DNA of 64,000 bases from Nocardioides aquaticus (lineage in GTDB: Bacteria > Actinomycetota > Actinomycetes > Propionibacteriales > Nocardioidaceae). This document shows positions 1-8,819 of this stretch, piece after piece. The notes below the pieces were generated by a model. The model ran no database searches, had not been told where the DNA came from, and saw only the letters and a program-made list of their open reading frames with translations. Position 1 is the stretch's first letter; each line of letters opens with the position of its first letter. The DNA lies in contig NZ_CP075371.1 in assembly GCF_018459925.1 (NCBI RefSeq), positions 3,162,001 through 3,226,000 on the forward strand. The letters run 5' to 3'. A program made the translations under genes and the position numbers.

Positions 1-1
1 C

Positions 2-1069
2 CGGATGCTGCTCACCGCGCTGGCCACTCCGGGACACACCTACACCCACCTGTCGTTCGCCCTGCGGGACAGCGCCACGGGCACCGACGTGGGCGTCTTC
101 TCCGGCGGCTCGCTGCTCTTCGGCGCCACCGGCCGTCCCGACCTGCTCGGCCACGACCACACCGACGCGCTGGTCCACCACCAGCACGCCTCGGCACACC
201 GGCTGGCCGCGCTGCTGCCCGACGACGCCGCGGTGTTCCCCACGCACGGCTTCGGCTCGTTCTGCTCGGCCACCCAGTCCGACGCGACGTCCTCGACGAT
301 CGGTCGGGAGCGTCGGACCAACCCGGTCCTCACCCAGGACGAGGAGACCTACGTACGCGACCTGCTCGCGGGCCTCGGTGCCTGGCCGGCCTACTACGCC
401 CACATGGCCCCGGCCAACGCCGCGGGGCCCGCAGCACCCGACCTCAGTCCCCCGGAGCGGGCCGACGCGACGGAGCTGCGCCGACGCCTCGAGGCCGGCG
501 AGTGGGTCGTCGACCTGCGCGACCGCACCGCGTTCGCGGCCGGGCACGCGCCCGGCACGCTGAACTTCGGGCTCGACGGCGGCTTTGCGACGTACCTCGG
601 CTGGCTCATCCCGTGGGGCACCCCGGTCACGCTGCTCGGCTCGACCGCCGACGACGTCGCCGAGGCGCAGCGCGAGCTGGTCCGGATCGGCATCGACCGC
701 CCCGCCGCCCACGCGACGGGCTCACCGGCCGACTGGACCGTCGGCGAGCCGACGGGGTTCGCGACCGCGACCTTCGCCGACCTCGCCCAGGTCCGCCACC
801 ACCGCGACGTCGTGGTCCTCGACGTGCGCCGTACGGAGGAGCACGACGCCGCCGCGATCCAGGGCGCCCTCAACGTCCCCCTCCACGAGCTCTGGGCCCG
901 CCTCGACGAGGTCCCCACCGGCGAGGTCTGGGTGCACTGCGCCGGTGGCTACCGCGCCTCGATCGCCGCCTCGATGCTCGACGCCCGTGGTCGCCGACCG
1001 GTCGCCATCGACGACTCGTTCGCCCACGCCGAGGCCGTGGGGCTGCACCTCGTCGGACCCTCGGCGTGA
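2..1069 (+). CDS. MBL-fold hydrolase fused to rhodanese domains (5' partial)
   Basis: C-terminal 355 residues of a metallo-beta-lactamase/rhodanese fusion of the persulfide dioxygenase or CstB type, which oxidises or processes low-molecular-weight persulfides. The window opens inside the MBL domain: the motif TPGHTYTH near residue 10 carries a metal-ligand His, while the usual HxHxDH motif must lie upstream. Two rhodanese-like domains follow. The first (about residues 145-235) has no loop Cys and looks inactive. The second (about 255-350) has the loop CAGGYR with the catalytic Cys. The stop overlaps the GTG of the downstream exporter gene, so the two are translationally coupled. Family assignment is firm; the exact substrate is inferred from the neighbouring exporter and CstR-like regulator. 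Confidence 0.88.
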   Translation, partial: RMLLTALATPGHTYTHLSFALRDSATGTDVGVFSGGSLLFGATGRPDLLGHDHTDALVHHQHASAHRLAALLPDDAAVFPTHGFGSFCSATQSDATSSTIGRERRTNPVLTQDEETYVRDLLAGLGAWPAYYAHMAPANAAGPAAPDLSPPERADATELRRRLEAGEWVVDLRDRTAFAAGHAPGTLNFGLDGGFATYLGWLIPWGTPVTLLGSTADDVAEAQRELVRIGIDRPAAHATGSPADWTVGEPTGFATATFADLAQVRHHRDVVVLDVRRTEEHDAAAIQGALNVPLHELWARLDEVPTGEVWVHCAGGYRASIAASMLDARGRRPVAIDDSFAHAEAVGLHLVGPSA

Positions 1070-1887
1070 CCCTGGCCCTCGCCGTCCTCGCCGGCGCGTC
1101 GATCGGGCTCAGCCTGGGCGCGCTCGGCGGCGGCGGCTCCATCCTGGCCGTGCCGGTCCTGGTCTACCTGCTCGACCAGTCCCCCGCCCAGGCCACGACC
1201 GGCTCGCTGGTGGTCGTCGGGACGACCTCGCTGATCGGGGCGGTCGCCGCCCACCGGGCAGGGACCGTCCTGCTCGCCCGGGGCGCGACCTTCGGGCTCG
1301 TGGCCACCGGGGGCGCCGTCCTCGGGGCGAAGGCCTCGGCGCACGCCGACGAGGACGTGCTGCTCGCCGCCTTCGCCGTGCTGATGCTGCTGGTCGGCGC
1401 GCTGATGGCGTGGCGACTGCTCCCCCGCGACGTCGACGGGCCCGCCCACGCCGCACGGCCGACGTTGGACGACGCGATCCTCACCTTCAGCCCGACCTTC
1501 GCCTGCGCCTGCCCCCGCGCGCTGAAGGTGCTCGTCACCGCCACCCTCGTCGGACTGCTCACCGGGTTCCTCGGCGTGGGCGGCGGGTTCCTCGTGGTCC
1601 CCGCACTGCTGGTCGCGCTCGCGCTGCCCGTCCGGTACGCCGCCGGCACCTCGCTGGTGGTCATCACGATCACCAGCGCAGCCGCCCTGGCGACCCGGGC
1701 CGGCGTCGGCTCCGCGCCGGACTGGGGCGTGGTGCTGGTCCTCACCCTCGCCTCGGCGATGGCCGCCGTCGGCGGCGCCCGGCTCGCCCACCGGGTCGAC
1801 ACCCGCCACCTCACGGCAGCCTTCACCGTCCTCGTCCTCGCCGTCGCCGGCTACACCGCTGCCCGGGCCCTGCCGGCCCTCCTCTGA
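1066..1887 (+). CDS. TauE/SafE family sulfite exporter-like permease
   Basis: Integral membrane protein of 273 residues with about eight hydrophobic segments. The two half-repeats each carry a glycine-rich family signature: LGGGGSILAVP near the N-terminus and LGVGGGFLVVP in the middle. TauE/SafE proteins export sulfite, sulfoacetate or related organosulfur anions. The GTG start at 1066 overlaps the TGA of the MBL-rhodanese gene (GTGA), the typical arrangement of a coupled operon. In cst-type operons the same pairing removes sulfite or thiosulfate made from persulfides; that role is inferred here from context. A short Cys pair (ACACP) in the central loop is notable. Confidence 0.88.
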   Translation: MTLALAVLAGASIGLSLGALGGGGSILAVPVLVYLLDQSPAQATTGSLVVVGTTSLIGAVAAHRAGTVLLARGATFGLVATGGAVLGAKASAHADEDVLLAAFAVLMLLVGALMAWRLLPRDVDGPAHAARPTLDDAILTFSPTFACACPRALKVLVTATLVGLLTGFLGVGGGFLVVPALLVALALPVRYAAGTSLVVITITSAAALATRAGVGSAPDWGVVLVLTLASAMAAVGGARLAHRVDTRHLTAAFTVLVLAVAGYTAARALPALL

Positions 1888-1944
1888 TGCCCACCCACGA
1901 CCCGTCCCACCCCACCCCACCCCACCAACAGAAGGAGCACCACC

Positions 1945-2112
1945 ATGTGTCGAGCAGTCACCTGCACGAAGTGCGGCAGGACCACCTGGGCCGGCTGCGG
2001 CCAGCACGTCGACCAGGTCCTCGCCCGCGTCCCCCGCGCCGACCGGTGCGAGGGACACCCCCGCGAGGCCGGCCGCGGCCTGCTCGACCGCCTGCGCGGC
2101 AGGAGGTCGTGA
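1945..2112 (+). CDS. small zinc-ribbon-like protein (55 aa)
   Basis: A 55-residue protein starting MCRAVTCTKCG, with CTKC, a further Cys in WAGCGQH and a Cys in DRCEGH. It resembles a widespread, uncharacterised family of tiny Cys-rich proteins with the core TWAGCGQHVDQV. A Shine-Dalgarno-like GAAGGAG lies 8-9 bases before the ATG. It sits 57 bases after the exporter gene on the same strand; the gap holds a short CCCAC tandem run. Four or five Cys plus two His suggest a structural zinc site or a thiol sensor. Function is unknown. The ORF is real on the basis of start context, motif conservation and length. Confidence 0.75.
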   Translation: MCRAVTCTKCGRTTWAGCGQHVDQVLARVPRADRCEGHPREAGRGLLDRLRGRRS

Positions 2113-2116
2113 CACC

Positions 2117-2147
2117 TGAGAACGATCCCCCCAGGGGGATGTAGGAT
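2117..2147 (+). promoter_or_regulatory. promoter with CsoR/CstR-type operator
   Basis: Bases 2125-2140 form a perfect inverted repeat, ATCCCCC-CA-GGGGGAT. A good -10 hexamer TAGGAT (2142-2147) follows directly, and a weak -35-like TGAGAA lies at 2117-2122, so the palindrome fills the spacer. G-tract palindromes of this kind are typical operators of CsoR/RcnR/CstR repressors, and the gene for such a repressor is the second gene downstream. Autoregulation is the natural reading. Confidence 0.7.
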
Positions 2148-2198
2148 GGCCTCGCCCCGCCGCTCCCGCAGCGGCCACCAGCCCGAGGAGGACCCGCC

Positions 2199-2630
2199 AT
2201 GGCGGACTACACGATGCGTACGACCGTCCCCCGCCCCTACGAGGAGACCGTCGCGGCGGTCCGCGCGGAGCTGGTCGAGGCCGGGTTCGGCGTGCTGACC
2301 GAGATCGACCTCCGCGCGACGCTCAAGGCCAAGCTCGACGTCGACGTCGCGCCGCAGGTCATCCTCGGCGCCTGCCGGCCGCAGCTGGCGCACCAAGCGC
2401 TCCAGGTCGAGCCGTCGATCGCCGCGATGCTGCCGTGCAACGTGGTCGTGCGCGGCGTGGACGAGACGACGACCGTCGTGGAGGCCTTCGACCCGGACGT
2501 GATGATGTCCTTCGCCGGTGACGGCGAGGCGGGCGAGGCCCTGCGGAGCGTGGCCACCGACGCCCGCGCCCGGCTGACCGCCGTGCTCACCGCGCTCACG
2601 ACGCTCGACGCCGTCGAGGTGGGGGCCTGA
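2199..2630 (+). CDS. DUF302 domain-containing protein
   Basis: A 143-residue soluble protein matching DUF302: N-terminal strand-helix with YEETVAAVRAELVEAGFGVLTEID, then the conserved core GACRPQLAHQAL and LPCNVVVR. DUF302 proteins often sit beside sulfur-oxidation, persulfide or heavy-metal genes; the biochemical role is unknown. A strong Shine-Dalgarno GAGGAGG lies 8 bases before the ATG. Its stop overlaps the ATG of the CsoR-like gene (TGATG), so both are made from the promoter at 2117-2147. The single conserved Cys (in GACRP) could take part in thiol chemistry; that is speculation. Confidence 0.85.
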   Translation: MADYTMRTTVPRPYEETVAAVRAELVEAGFGVLTEIDLRATLKAKLDVDVAPQVILGACRPQLAHQALQVEPSIAAMLPCNVVVRGVDETTTVVEAFDPDVMMSFAGDGEAGEALRSVATDARARLTAVLTALTTLDAVEVGA

Positions 2631-2896
2631 TGGAGCTCGAGCCGACCGACATCAAGCCGATCATCACCCGGATGAAGCGGGCCAACGGCCACCTCGCCAG
2701 CGTCATCCGGATGATGGAGGAGGGCTCCGACTGCGAGGCGGTCCTCACCCAGCTCGCCGCGGTCAACAAGGCGCTCTCCCGCGCCGGGTACGCGATCGTG
2801 GCCACCGGGCTGCAGCAGTGCCTCACCGAGACCGACGAGGGCCTCGACGGCGTCGACGTCAAGAAGATGGAGAAGCTCTTCCTCGCCCTGGCCTGA
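2630..2896 (+). CDS. CsoR/CstR-family transcriptional repressor
   Basis: An 88-residue all-helical DUF156 protein: RMKRANGHLASVIRMMEEG (helix 1), DCEAVLTQLAAVNKAL (helix 2) and ATGLQQCL. Both family cysteines are present (Cys35 and Cys64). The His usually four residues before the second Cys, a copper ligand in CsoR, is Gly60 here. Two Cys without that His is the pattern of persulfide-sensing CstR rather than a metal sensor. It is cotranscribed with DUF302 and lies next to persulfide genes and a matching operator. Its 3' end overlaps the convergent PAP2 gene by 38 bases. Confidence 0.88.
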   Translation: MELEPTDIKPIITRMKRANGHLASVIRMMEEGSDCEAVLTQLAAVNKALSRAGYAIVATGLQQCLTETDEGLDGVDVKKMEKLFLALA

Positions 2897-3896
2897 CCCC
2901 GTCGACCATCCAGCGGCCCAGGGCGACCGAGACCACGGCGATCACCAGCCCGGCGACGTCGTCGACCACGAAGTGCCAGCCGACGTAGACCGTGGCCAGC
3001 ACCGTCCCGATGAGGAAGACCGTCATGAACCGGCTGGTCCACCGCAGCCCGTAGTACCGGGCCATCAGCAGCATCATGCAGGTCACCGCGACGTGCAGGC
3101 TGGCGAAGGCCGAGACCTGGTTGAGCGCACCGGCGGCCCCCGGGTCGGCCAGGAACGCGGCCCGCTCGGCCAGGAACCGGGTCTGCGTCTCCGTGACGAT
3201 CGTGGGCGGCAGGTCGGCGAACTGCCCGGGGTCGGAGGTGAACGGGCCGAGGGAGGGGATCAGGTAGTACGAGCCGACGCCGAGGATCCACACCCACGCC
3301 GCGGAGGCGAGGAAGACGTACCCGTCCTTGACGCGGGTCGGGAACACCACCGCGGCGACCACGGCGAGTCGGACCAGTGTCGTGAAGGACTGATAGATAG
3401 CGATCAGGACGTACGCCGACAGCTGCACGCCCAGCAGGTCGTGCAGCAGTCCCGCCGGGCTGTGCCCCAGGAACAGCCAGCGGTCCCACCGCAGCAGCAT
3501 GGCGTCCTGCGGCTCCTCGAAGGCGACCCAGCTCTTGAGGTTGCGGTAGCTGGAATACACCACCCAGTAGCCGGTCAGCCCGGTCCCGGCCAGCAGCAGA
3601 CGACGACGGGGCCAGCGGGCTCGCAGCACCTCGACGGTACGCCGCACCGACCGCTCGCCGGCGTCGGTGCGGCGGTAGGCGTCGACCAGGGCCAGCAGGG
3701 CGAACAGGGCGATCGAGACCAGGATCCGCCGGGTGAACCAGACGCCCCCGGGGTCGCGGATCGGCACGCCGGCGCGGACGGAGCCGAGGACCGCGACCAC
3801 GGCGAAGGCGACCACCACCGCCCAGAAGGCGACCAGCCAGCGGCGGTCCCCGGCGGCCTCGCCCCCCGCGGGTCGAGCCGGTGCTGTCTCCTCCAT
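2859..3896 (-). CDS. PAP2-superfamily membrane phosphatase / phosphotransferase
   Basis: A 345-residue polytopic protein (about seven to eight membrane helices). Late in the chain it carries PAP2 signatures: GVGSYYLIPSLGP, the catalytic-His loop ASLHVAV and GWHFVVDDVAG with the second His and Asp. The spacing resembles the PAP2_3 branch, which includes inositolphosphotransferases such as inositol phosphorylceramide synthase-like enzymes, so transfer of a phospho-head group at the membrane is as likely as simple lipid phosphatase activity. The ATG at 3896 follows GGGGAGG. The stop lies inside the 3' end of the convergent repressor gene. Confidence 0.85.
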   Translation of the reverse strand: MEETAPARPAGGEAAGDRRWLVAFWAVVVAFAVVAVLGSVRAGVPIRDPGGVWFTRRILVSIALFALLALVDAYRRTDAGERSVRRTVEVLRARWPRRRLLLAGTGLTGYWVVYSSYRNLKSWVAFEEPQDAMLLRWDRWLFLGHSPAGLLHDLLGVQLSAYVLIAIYQSFTTLVRLAVVAAVVFPTRVKDGYVFLASAAWVWILGVGSYYLIPSLGPFTSDPGQFADLPPTIVTETQTRFLAERAAFLADPGAAGALNQVSAFASLHVAVTCMMLLMARYYGLRWTSRFMTVFLIGTVLATVYVGWHFVVDDVAGLVIAVVSVALGRWMVDGVRPGRGRASPSS

Positions 3897-3983
3897 GGGT
3901 CCACCGTCCTCCCCCCGTCCGGCACCGGCGTCGGCGCCTCCGTCCGCGTGCCGTCGGCCTACCCGGTGGCCGTGCGGGCTGCG

Positions 3984-3989
3984 TACGCT
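3984..3989 (+). promoter_or_regulatory. -10 hexamer, leaderless promoter
   Basis: TACGCT ends 9 bases before the GTG at 3999. No Shine-Dalgarno sequence is present, so transcription probably begins at or next to the start codon. Confidence 0.5.
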
Positions 3990-3998
3990 GGCAGCACC

Positions 3999-5003
3999 GT
4001 GACCCCTCCGACAGACGAGCCGCGTGGGCGCCCGCTGCTGCTCGCGGTCGACGCCCCCTCGCTGCTGCACCGCCACCACCACGCGCGGGCCTCGACCGAC
4101 CTGCGCGACCGCGGCGGCCGGCCGGCCTGGGCGCTGCACGGGATGCTGCTGCAGATCCTGGAGACGGTCGAGGGGTTCACGCCCGACGCCGTCGTCTTCG
4201 GCCTCGACGACCGGGCGGCCTCGGTGCGCCGGGAGGCGTACCCCGACTACAAGGCCGGGCGCGCGGAGAAGGACGCCACGCTGGTCGAGCAGCTCGAGCG
4301 GGCGGGGCCGCTGCTCGGGGCCCTGGGCCTGCGCGCGGTGACCCCGGCGGGCCTGGAGGCCGACGACGTCAGCGCGTCGGCCGCCGCCTGGGCGGAGGCA
4401 CGCGGCTGGCGGTGCGTGGTGGTCACCTCCGACCGGGACGCCTTCGCGCACATCAGCGAGCACACCCACGTCCTGCGCCTGATCACCGGCGGCGTCGACG
4501 GCTCCCCGCTGCTGACCCCCGCCCGGCTGCACGCGATGTACGGCGTGCACGCCGAGCACTACCTCGAGTACGCCGCCCTGCGCGGCGACGCCAGCGACAA
4601 CCTGCCGGGCGTGCCCGGGATCGGCGAGAAGGCGGCCGCCCTGCTGATGGCCCAGGTGGGATCCATGCAGGAGGTGTGGGCCGACCTCGAGCACTGCGCC
4701 GGGGCCACCGTCGCCGCCGCCGTCGACGACCAGTGCCTCGAGGAGGGCCGTCGCCGCGCGGGCGCGGGGCTGGTCCGCAAGCTGGCCGCCGACGGCGCCC
4801 GGGCGCGGTTCGACTTCAACGTGGGGATCATGGCCGGACGCGCCGACGTCGACCTGGGGCTGACCCCGGAGGTGCCCGGCTCCCCCGGGCTGCTGCCCGT
4901 GGCAGCCGACCGCGTGGCCCGCGCGGTCGACTACCTCGGCGTGCCCTCCACCACCGACCTCGCGGTCCGGGTGCTGGCCGGTGGCGGGGCTCAGAGGATG
5001 TAG
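3999..5003 (+). CDS. 5'-3' exonuclease (flap endonuclease family)
   Basis: A 334-residue stand-alone homologue of the DNA polymerase I 5'-nuclease domain. Acidic metal-binding motifs are visible: [13 protein letters not shown], the arch basic segment [31 protein letters not shown] and the helix-3-turn-helix motif [18 protein letters not shown]. It should remove RNA primers or flaps at branched DNA. Start choice: the GTG at 3999 follows a TACGCT hexamer with no Shine-Dalgarno. The gene ends convergently with glutamine synthetase, overlapping 13 bases. No polymerase domain is attached, as in many actinobacterial paralogues. Confidence 0.92.
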   Translation: MTPPTDEPRGRPLLLAVDAPSLLHRHHHARASTDLRDRGGRPAWALHGMLLQILETVEGFTPDAVVFGLDDRAASVRREAYPDYKAGRAEKDATLVEQLERAGPLLGALGLRAVTPAGLEADDVSASAAAWAEARGWRCVVVTSDRDAFAHISEHTHVLRLITGGVDGSPLLTPARLHAMYGVHAEHYLEYAALRGDASDNLPGVPGIGEKAAALLMAQVGSMQEVWADLEHCAGATVAAAVDDQCLEEGRRRAGAGLVRKLAADGARARFDFNVGIMAGRADVDLGLTPEVPGSPGLLPVAADRVARAVDYLGVPSTTDLAVRVLAGGGAQRM

Positions 5004-7177
5004 AGCATCTCCTGGTAGGTCGGCAGCGGCCACAGGTCGTCGGCGACCAGCGTCTCGAGGGTGTCGGCGGCCGTGCGGACCGCGGCCATCGCCGGGAGCA
5101 CGGTGTCGCGGGAGAAGCTCGCAGCGGCGAGCGGGTCCTCGGGGTCGACCACGTGGTCCTGGGCCAGTGCCTCGCCCAGCACGACCAACGCGGCCCGCAT
5201 CTCCCCGATCGGCGCCGAGACCGTCTCCAGCGTGCTGCGGTCGGCGTCGACGCCGGCGGCGAGCAGCGCGGCGACGTTGCCGGCGAGCTCGGTCTGGTAG
5301 CGGATCGCGGCCGGGAGCACGGTCGTGGTGGCCATCTCCAGGGTCAGGTTGGCCTCGACGGCGACCGCGAGGACGTACTGCTCGATGCCGACCTCGAAGC
5401 GGCTGTGCGCCTCGTGCGCGTTGAAGACGCCGTAGGTGCCGAACAGCTCGACGGCCTCGGGGGTGATAAGCTCGGGCAGGGCGTCGACGGTGGTGCGGAG
5501 GTTCTTCAGGCCGCGCTGCTCGGCCTCGACCGGCCACTCGTCGGAGTAGCCGTTGCCGTTGAAGATGACCGCGCCGTGGTCGGCCACGATCGAGGCCAGC
5601 AGCGTCTGGACGGCCTCGTTGAAGTCCGTCCCGCCCGCCACGGCCTCCTCCAGCGTGGTCGCGCAGTGGTCGAGCGCCTCGGCCATGATCGTGTTCAGCA
5701 CCACCATCGGCCCGGCCACGGTCTGGTTCGAGCCCGGCGCGCGGAACTCGAAGCGGTTGCCGGTGAAGGCGAAGGGGCTGGTGCGGTTGCGGTCGCCCGG
5801 GTCCGTGGTCAGGTCGGGCAGCGTGTCCACGCCGATCGTGAGCGTGCCCCTCTCCTTGGACCGGGTCGCACCGCCCTTGGCGATCTGGTCGAAGACGTCG
5901 GCGAGCTGGTCGCCGAGGAAGATCGAGATGATCGCCGGCGGCGCCTCGTTCGCCCCGAGGCGGTGGTCGTTGGAGGCCGAGGCGACCGAGGCGCGCAGCA
6001 GCCCGCCGAAGCGGTGGACCGAGCGGATCACCGCGGCGCAGAAGACCAGGAACTGGGCGTTGTCGTGCGGGGTGTCGCCGGGCACCAGCAGGCTGCCGAG
6101 CGCGGCGTTGCCGAGCGAGAAGTTCACGTGCTTGCCCGAGCCGTTGACACCGTCGAACGGCTTCTCGTGGAACAGGCACTCCATGCCGTGCTTCCTGGCC
6201 ACCGACTTGAAGGTCGTCATCAGCAGCTGCTGGTGGTCGGAGGCCTCGTTGGCGCGCTCGAACATCGGCGCCACCTCGAACTGGCCGGGGGCGACCTCGT
6301 TGTGCCGGGTCTTGGCGGGGATGCCGAGCTTGAACAGCTCCCGCTCGGTGTCCATCATGTAGCCGAGCACCCGCTCGGGGATGGCGCCGAAGTAGTGGTC
6401 GTCGAACTCCTGGCCCTTCGGCGGCTTCGCCCCGAACAGCGTGCGGCCGGCGTTCAGCAGGTCCGGGCGGGCCAGGAAGAAGTGCGAGTCGACCAGGAAG
6501 TACTCCTGCTCGGCGCCGCAGTAGGCCACCACGTTGTCGGGGCCGGTGTGGCCGAACAGCTCCAGCACCCGGCGCGCGTGCACCGACATGGCCTGCTGCG
6601 AGCGCAGCAGCGGCGTCTTGTGGTCCAGCGCCTCGCCGGTCATCGAGATGAAGATCGTGGGGATGCACAGCGTGTTGCCGTTCGGGTTCTCCAGGACGTA
6701 CGCCGGGCTCATCACGTCCCAGGCCGTGTAGCCGCGGGCCTCGAAGGTGTTGCGCAGCCCGCCGTTGGGGAACGAGGAGGCGTCCGGCTCGCCCTGGACC
6801 AGGGTCTTGCCGGAGAACGAGGCGAAGGCGGTGCCGTCGCCGACCGGGTCCAGGAAGCTGTCGTGCTTCTCGGCGGTCAGGCCGGTCAGCGGGTAGAACA
6901 CGTGCGCGTAGTGCGTCGCGCCCTTCTCCAGCGCCCAGTCCTTCATCGCCGAGGCGACCGCGTCGGCCACGTCGGGGTCGAGCGGCGCCGACTTCTCGAT
7001 CGTCGAGAGCATCGAGCGGTAGACGTTCTTCGGCAGCCGCTTCTGCATCACGGTGAGGCTGAACACGTTCTCGCCGAAGATCGAGCCCGGCTCCTCGCCG
7101 GGGTCGAAGCTGATCGGCGGGGCGACGCGCGCCTCGACGGCGGCGATGGCCTGCTGGCGGACGGCGTTGGCGGTCAT
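4991..7177 (-). CDS. glnN: type III glutamine synthetase
   Basis: A 728-residue glutamine synthetase of the GSIII class, much longer than the roughly 470 residues of GlnA-I. It has the GSIII N-terminal block ([20 protein letters not shown]), the catalytic signatures [11 protein letters not shown] (Glu metal ligands), [12 protein letters not shown], and [21 protein letters not shown] at the ATP/metal site. It condenses ammonia and glutamate with ATP. The ATG at 7177 follows GAGGAG with ideal spacing. It is monocistronic, convergent with the exonuclease gene and divergent from selO. No nitrogen-regulator site was recognised upstream. Confidence 0.95.
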   Translation of the reverse strand: MTANAVRQQAIAAVEARVAPPISFDPGEEPGSIFGENVFSLTVMQKRLPKNVYRSMLSTIEKSAPLDPDVADAVASAMKDWALEKGATHYAHVFYPLTGLTAEKHDSFLDPVGDGTAFASFSGKTLVQGEPDASSFPNGGLRNTFEARGYTAWDVMSPAYVLENPNGNTLCIPTIFISMTGEALDHKTPLLRSQQAMSVHARRVLELFGHTGPDNVVAYCGAEQEYFLVDSHFFLARPDLLNAGRTLFGAKPPKGQEFDDHYFGAIPERVLGYMMDTERELFKLGIPAKTRHNEVAPGQFEVAPMFERANEASDHQQLLMTTFKSVARKHGMECLFHEKPFDGVNGSGKHVNFSLGNAALGSLLVPGDTPHDNAQFLVFCAAVIRSVHRFGGLLRASVASASNDHRLGANEAPPAIISIFLGDQLADVFDQIAKGGATRSKERGTLTIGVDTLPDLTTDPGDRNRTSPFAFTGNRFEFRAPGSNQTVAGPMVVLNTIMAEALDHCATTLEEAVAGGTDFNEAVQTLLASIVADHGAVIFNGNGYSDEWPVEAEQRGLKNLRTTVDALPELITPEAVELFGTYGVFNAHEAHSRFEVGIEQYVLAVAVEANLTLEMATTTVLPAAIRYQTELAGNVAALLAAGVDADRSTLETVSAPIGEMRAALVVLGEALAQDHVVDPEDPLAAASFSRDTVLPAMAAVRTAADTLETLVADDLWPLPTYQEMLYIL

Positions 7178-7294
7178 GGGGCTCCTCGTACGGACGCGGC
7201 GCCGCCGGGCGCCGACGCTCGACCGCGACGCTAGGCGGCTCCGGTGTCGGACGTGTTTCGTCGCGGTGACACCGGACCGCCGGCTCCGCGTGCC

Positions 7295-7300
7295 TACGCT
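7295..7300 (+). promoter_or_regulatory. -10 hexamer, leaderless promoter (selO)
   Basis: TACGCT ends 6 bases before the GTG at 7307, with no Shine-Dalgarno. The same hexamer precedes the genes at 3999 and 30191. Confidence 0.55.
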
Positions 7301-7306
7301 GGTCCG

Positions 7307-8775
7307 GTGAGCACCGTCGCCCCCACCCCCCTCGACCTGCACCTCGAGCACCGCTTCGCCGACGCCCTGCCCGAGCTGGCCATGGCCTGGCAGGCCGAGG
7401 ACGCCCCCGCGCCGACGTTGCTGACCCTCAACGAGGAGCACGCCGTCGAGCTCGGCCTCGACCCGGCCCACCTGCGGAGCCCGGCCGGGCTGGGCCTGCT
7501 GACCGGGACCGTGGTGCCCGCGGGGGCGAGCCCCGTGGCGCAGGCCTACGCCGGCCACCAGTTCGGCGGCTGGTCCCCCGCCTCGGGGACGGCCGCGCGC
7601 TGCTCCTGGGCGAGCTGACGCTGCCGGACGGCCGGCTGCGCGACCTGCACCTCAAGGGCTCGGGCCGCACCCCCTTCGCCCGCGGCGGCGACGGGCTGGC
7701 CGCGGTCGGCCCGATGCTGCGCGAGCACGTCGTCAGCGAGGCCCTGCACCACCTCGGCGTCCCCACCACCCGCGCCCTGGCGGTCGTCGCCACCGGTCGC
7801 GACGTGCGCCGCGAGACGCCGCTGCCCGGGGCGCTGCTGGCCCGCACCGCCGCCAGCCACCTGCGGGTCGGCAGCTTCCAGTACGCGCGCTCGCTCGGCG
7901 ACCCCGCCCTGCTCCGGCGCCTGGCCGACCACGCGATCGACCGCCACCACCCCGACGCCCGCGCCGCCGAGCGGCCGTACCTGGCCCTGCTCGAGGCCGT
8001 CACCGCCGCCCAGGCCGCCCTGGTCGCGCAGTGGATGCTGGTCGGCTTCGTGCACGGCGTGCTCAACACCGACAACGTCACGATCTCCGGGGAGACCATC
8101 GACTACGGGCCGTGCGCCTTCCTCGACGCCTACGACCCCGCGACGTCGTTCAGCTCCATCGACGAGGGCGGCCGCTACGCCTACGGTCAGCAGCCCACCG
8201 TGACGCTGTGGAACCTCGCCCGCCTCGCCGAGGCCCTGCTCCCCCTCATCGACGACGACGAGGAGCAGGCCGTCGCCCTGGCCACCGCCTCGCTCGAGAC
8301 CTACAGCCCCACCTACACCGCGCACCTCGACGCCGGGATGCGCCGCAAGCTCGGCCTGCCCGACGGCCTCGCCGACGACGTCGCGAACGCCCTGGCCGCG
8401 GACCTGCTGGCCCTCATGCGCGAGACGGGCGTCGACCACACCTCCTTCTGGCGCCGGCTCTCGGCCGCCGCCCGCGGCGACGCCGAGCCGGCCCGCGCGA
8501 TGGTGCTCGACCTGGCCGCGTTCGACGCGTGGTGCGAGCGGTGGCGCGCCGTCGGCCCGGACCCCGCGGCGATGGACCGGCACAACCCGGTCTACGTCCC
8601 GCGCAACCACCTGGTCGAGGAGGCGCTGACCGCAGCCACCGAGGGTGACCTCGGCCCGGTGCGCACGCTGCTGGACGTCCTGGCGTCGCCCTACGACGAG
8701 CGCCCGGGACTCGAGCGGTACGCCGAGCCGGACCCCGACGGCGGTGCCGGGTTCCGGACGTTCTGCGGGACCTGA
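7307..8775 (+). pseudogene. selO: SelO protein adenylyltransferase (UPF0061), frameshifted
   Basis: Both halves match SelO/YdiU, a pseudokinase-fold enzyme that transfers AMP from ATP to Ser/Thr/Tyr of target proteins in redox stress. The first frame runs from GTG 7307 through [12 protein letters not shown] and then hits a stop at 7616-7618. The expected continuation [13 protein letters not shown] is present in the +1 frame and runs to 8775, including [12 protein letters not shown] and DYGPCAFLD at the nucleotide/metal site. Restoring one C in the run at 7575-7579 (five C, six expected) rebuilds a normal protein of about 489 residues. Either a sequencing error or a recent inactivating mutation. 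Apart from the indel the sequence is undamaged. Confidence 0.85.
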
Positions 8776-8819
8776 GCCGGTCTCAGCGTCCCCACAGCAA
8801 GGCGGTCCATGATCAGGGC

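Noticed and set aside
1904..1926. CCCAC tandem run as a regulatory repeat
   Set aside because: Short, low-complexity and adjacent to a plain Shine-Dalgarno; no evidence of function.
2859..6668. 1269-residue minus-strand open frame
   Set aside because: The C-terminal 345 residues are the PAP2 protein; the remainder shadows the exonuclease and glutamine synthetase genes.
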